The notes beneath the pieces were generated by a model, which saw nothing but the letters and a program-made list of their open reading frames with translations, had not been told where the DNA came from and did no database searches. The position numbers were made by a program, and so were the translations under genes. From a virus, in IMG/VR virus record IMGVR_UViG_3300010885_038240, positions 1-28,534 of that record: DNA of 28,534 nt; one strand, 5' to 3'. Numbering within the stretch: position 1 is the stretch's first letter; the number at the start of each line of letters is the position of its first letter. Positions 26,811-28,534 of the stretch are shown piece after piece.

Positions 26811-28474
26811 TGAGTTATACTATAATTAAAACAGATGGAACTACACTAACACAACTTGTGGACGGTGATGTGGATCAAACTGCAACAGATATTACCTTAA
26901 TTGGAAAAAATGCTAGCGGATATGGTACATATGTAAATGATAATTTTGTCTGGCTATTGGAAAATTTTGCCAATACTGCACAACCTAATCATCCAATTAC
27001 TGGACAGCTATGGTTTGATACTAGCGAAAACAGACTAAAAGTTTATGACGGAACGGTTTTCAAAGTTAGTGGAGGCACAATTGTTTCTCCAACTATACCA
27101 AGTAGTATTTCGGCTGGCGACATATGGATTGATAGTACTCGCCAGCAACTTTATTTTAATGACGGTACATCGACAAAACTTGCAGGTCCGCTATGGACAG
27201 CAACCCAGGGTACTACTGGATTTTATACTGAAGATGTTGTTGATTCAGTTGGAGTTAGTCATACTGTGTTGCGACTTAGTGTAGCCGGAACTCCTATCGG
27301 TATTTGGAGTAAAGATACATTTACTCCTGCAAGCACTATTGCTGGGCATACTGGAGATGTGTACACTGGATTTAATGCAGGTACGTATTCTAATATCAAA
27401 TTGCATAGTCCAGTTACACAAGCAGATTATTTGTTATCAGCTGACGGTATTACTCGCAAAACTGCTGCAAACTTTCTTTCAACAACTGATAGTTCTGCTA
27501 CAACCGGCACAATTACTATTCAAAATGCAATTCCTTTAGTATTAGGAGAAGGTTCTAGCACTGAATTTAACGCCACTACATCTATTTTCCAAATTAAATC
27601 AAATACTTCAAATCAAAATTACGGTATCAACTTACTAAGCGGAACGGGTTTAGATACTGCATTTTTCATTAACGCCACTACTAAACAAACTGGTATATAT
27701 ACTAACACTCCTACTGCCTCATTGGATGTTAACGGAAATGCAAGAATCCGCGGAGATTTACTTGTTGAAGGTGCAACAACTACAATTAATACTACAAATT
27801 TAGAAATATCAGATAAAATGATAGTATTGGGCAAAACAGCATTGCCCACTAATCTTACAGCTGAAGCAGGCGGAATTACATTGGCCGCCGGCACAGACGG
27901 AGATAAAACCATATCGTGGATATCTGGTAGTTGGACAAGCTCAGAAAACATTGATTTAGCAGTTGGAAAATCATTTAAAATTAACGGATTTGATGCACTA
28001 ACAGGTAATAGTTTAGGAGTATATATCACAAGTGCTCCTGGTTTAACAAGTGTGGGTGATTTAGTCAGCGTTCAAGCTGGCAACTTAAAAATAGCTGATA
28101 ACATCCTTTATTATAACAACGCAAGCCAAGCCGACGGTGACGTTATGATAACACCTAAAGGAACAGGCACTGTAGACGTAAGCGGACATCGTATAACATC
28201 GTTAGAAAACCCAATACTTGACACCGATGCTGCAAATAAAACATACGTAGATGTTAAAGTTAGATCTGCACCTTTGGCATTATCGTTGACCGTGCCATTA
28301 GGATACAGAAATGATCAAATAGCTACAAATTACTTGTCTTTAGTGTTTGACTCAGCCGATCATGAATATAATACAAAAGCTAACATTGTTGTTACTGAAA
28401 TTGGCGGCACAACAGAAATAAGGCAGTTCCAGTTATTAGCTGGAGTATGGCAGTGGCAAACTAATTTGCCTTAA
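26810..28474 (+). CDS. Tail fibre protein, paralogue of the preceding gene (554 aa)
   Basis: The N-terminal module (TDITLIGKNASGYGTYVNDN, LLENFANTAQPNHP, GQLWFDTS, GDIWIDST, SKDTFTPASTIAGH) aligns with that of the upstream fibre over about the first 225 residues. A shaft follows (TPTASLDVNGNARIRGDLLV, TTNLEISDKMIVLGK, AGGITLAAGTDGDKTISW). The end differs: there is no collar domain or HxH tip but a different C-terminus containing TPKGTGTVDVSGHRITSLEN, DAANKTYVDVK and a final domain ending GVWQWQTNLP. The VSGxRITxLxxPxxxxDAANKxYVD motif is common in T4-like fibre proteins. It starts inside the stop of the previous gene with only a weak ribosome site, so translation is probably coupled. Promoter P4 begins near its stop codon. 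Confidence 0.82.
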   Translation: MSYTIIKTDGTTLTQLVDGDVDQTATDITLIGKNASGYGTYVNDNFVWLLENFANTAQPNHPITGQLWFDTSENRLKVYDGTVFKVSGGTIVSPTIPSSISAGDIWIDSTRQQLYFNDGTSTKLAGPLWTATQGTTGFYTEDVVDSVGVSHTVLRLSVAGTPIGIWSKDTFTPASTIAGHTGDVYTGFNAGTYSNIKLHSPVTQADYLLSADGITRKTAANFLSTTDSSATTGTITIQNAIPLVLGEGSSTEFNATTSIFQIKSNTSNQNYGINLLSGTGLDTAFFINATTKQTGIYTNTPTASLDVNGNARIRGDLLVEGATTTINTTNLEISDKMIVLGKTALPTNLTAEAGGITLAAGTDGDKTISWISGSWTSSENIDLAVGKSFKINGFDALTGNSLGVYITSAPGLTSVGDLVSVQAGNLKIADNILYYNNASQADGDVMITPKGTGTVDVSGHRITSLENPILDTDAANKTYVDVKVRSAPLALSLTVPLGYRNDQIATNYLSLVFDSADHEYNTKANIVVTEIGGTTEIRQFQLLAGVWQWQTNLP

Positions 28475-28489
28475 CAAATAGAATAAATA
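28460..28489 (+). promoter_or_regulatory. T4-type late promoter P4
   Basis: AATAAATA at 28482-28489 is the late box, 24 bases before the ATG at 28513. The upstream region, which overlaps the end of the 554-residue fibre gene, keeps only ACTA (28460-28463) and CTTA (28470-28473) of the element seen at P1-P3. The box is well supported; the upstream part is doubtful here. Confidence 0.65.
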
Positions 28490-28512
28490 CTGTAGAATAA
28501 GGAACAAGTGAG

Positions 28513-28534
28513 ATGTCATATACAATAACTAGAA
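28513..28534 (+). CDS. Start of a third fibre paralogue (cut by window edge)
   Basis: ATG at 28513 opens MSYTITR, close to the MSYTIIK start of the 554-residue fibre gene. AAGGA at 28499-28503 lies nine bases ahead and promoter P4 just upstream. Only seven codons are in the window, so the assignment to the fibre family rests on the identical first five residues and on position. Confidence 0.6.

Noticed and set aside
27045-27539. Forward frames of 79 and 66 codons within the second fibre gene
   Set aside because: They overlap a clear fibre reading frame, have no ribosome site, and their sequences show no recognisable pattern.

Overview
The window is a stretch of the structural (late) region of a large T4-type tailed phage (contractile tail, Myoviridae-like). 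Every gene is on the + strand, the DNA is AT-rich, and the genes are packed almost without gaps. The order tail-tube cap (gp48-like), gp53-like, hub-like, gp5-like spike, gp25-like, gp6-like, giant protein, small structural protein, then collar-domain fibres follows the T4 baseplate logic (48; 53-5; 25-6-7; then fibres) as it is arranged in marine and freshwater T4 relatives such as the cyanophage and pelagiphage types. The host cannot be read from the sequence; an aquatic bacterium is an inference from the style of the structural proteins.

Layout. Bases 1-120 are a leader with no complete gene and a T4-type late promoter. Bases 121-5910 form the first transcription unit: tube cap, short gp53-like wedge protein, 734-residue hub-like protein, lysozyme-less gp5-like spike and gp25-like wedge protein. 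A second late promoter at 5932-5939 drives an enlarged gp6-like protein and, overlapping it by 8 bases, a single open reading frame of 14,607 bases (4868 residues) in the gene 7 position. A third late promoter (24031-24038) precedes a 204-residue structural protein and two related fibre genes. A fourth (28482-28489) precedes the start of a third fibre paralogue, which is cut by the window edge.

How the genes fit together: gp25-, gp53-, gp6- and gp7-like proteins would build the baseplate wedges around a hub made of the 734-residue protein and the gp5-like spike. The gp48-like protein would start or cap the tail tube on the hub. The collar-domain protein with an HxH tip and its paralogues would be the host-contact fibres.

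The most unusual items are the giant mosaic baseplate protein and a conserved element (ACTACGYACTTATT or a close variant) placed 20-21 bases upstream of the AATAAATA late promoter box at three of the four promoters. The giant protein carries a ligand-less cupredoxin-like domain, six chitin-binding-like W/Y modules, a probable seven-bladed propeller with other modules inserted in its blades, duplicated FTSGQTV and GSGY modules, and a run of fibre-type repeats. No RNA gene, CRISPR array, insertion sequence, integrase or convincing terminator was seen.
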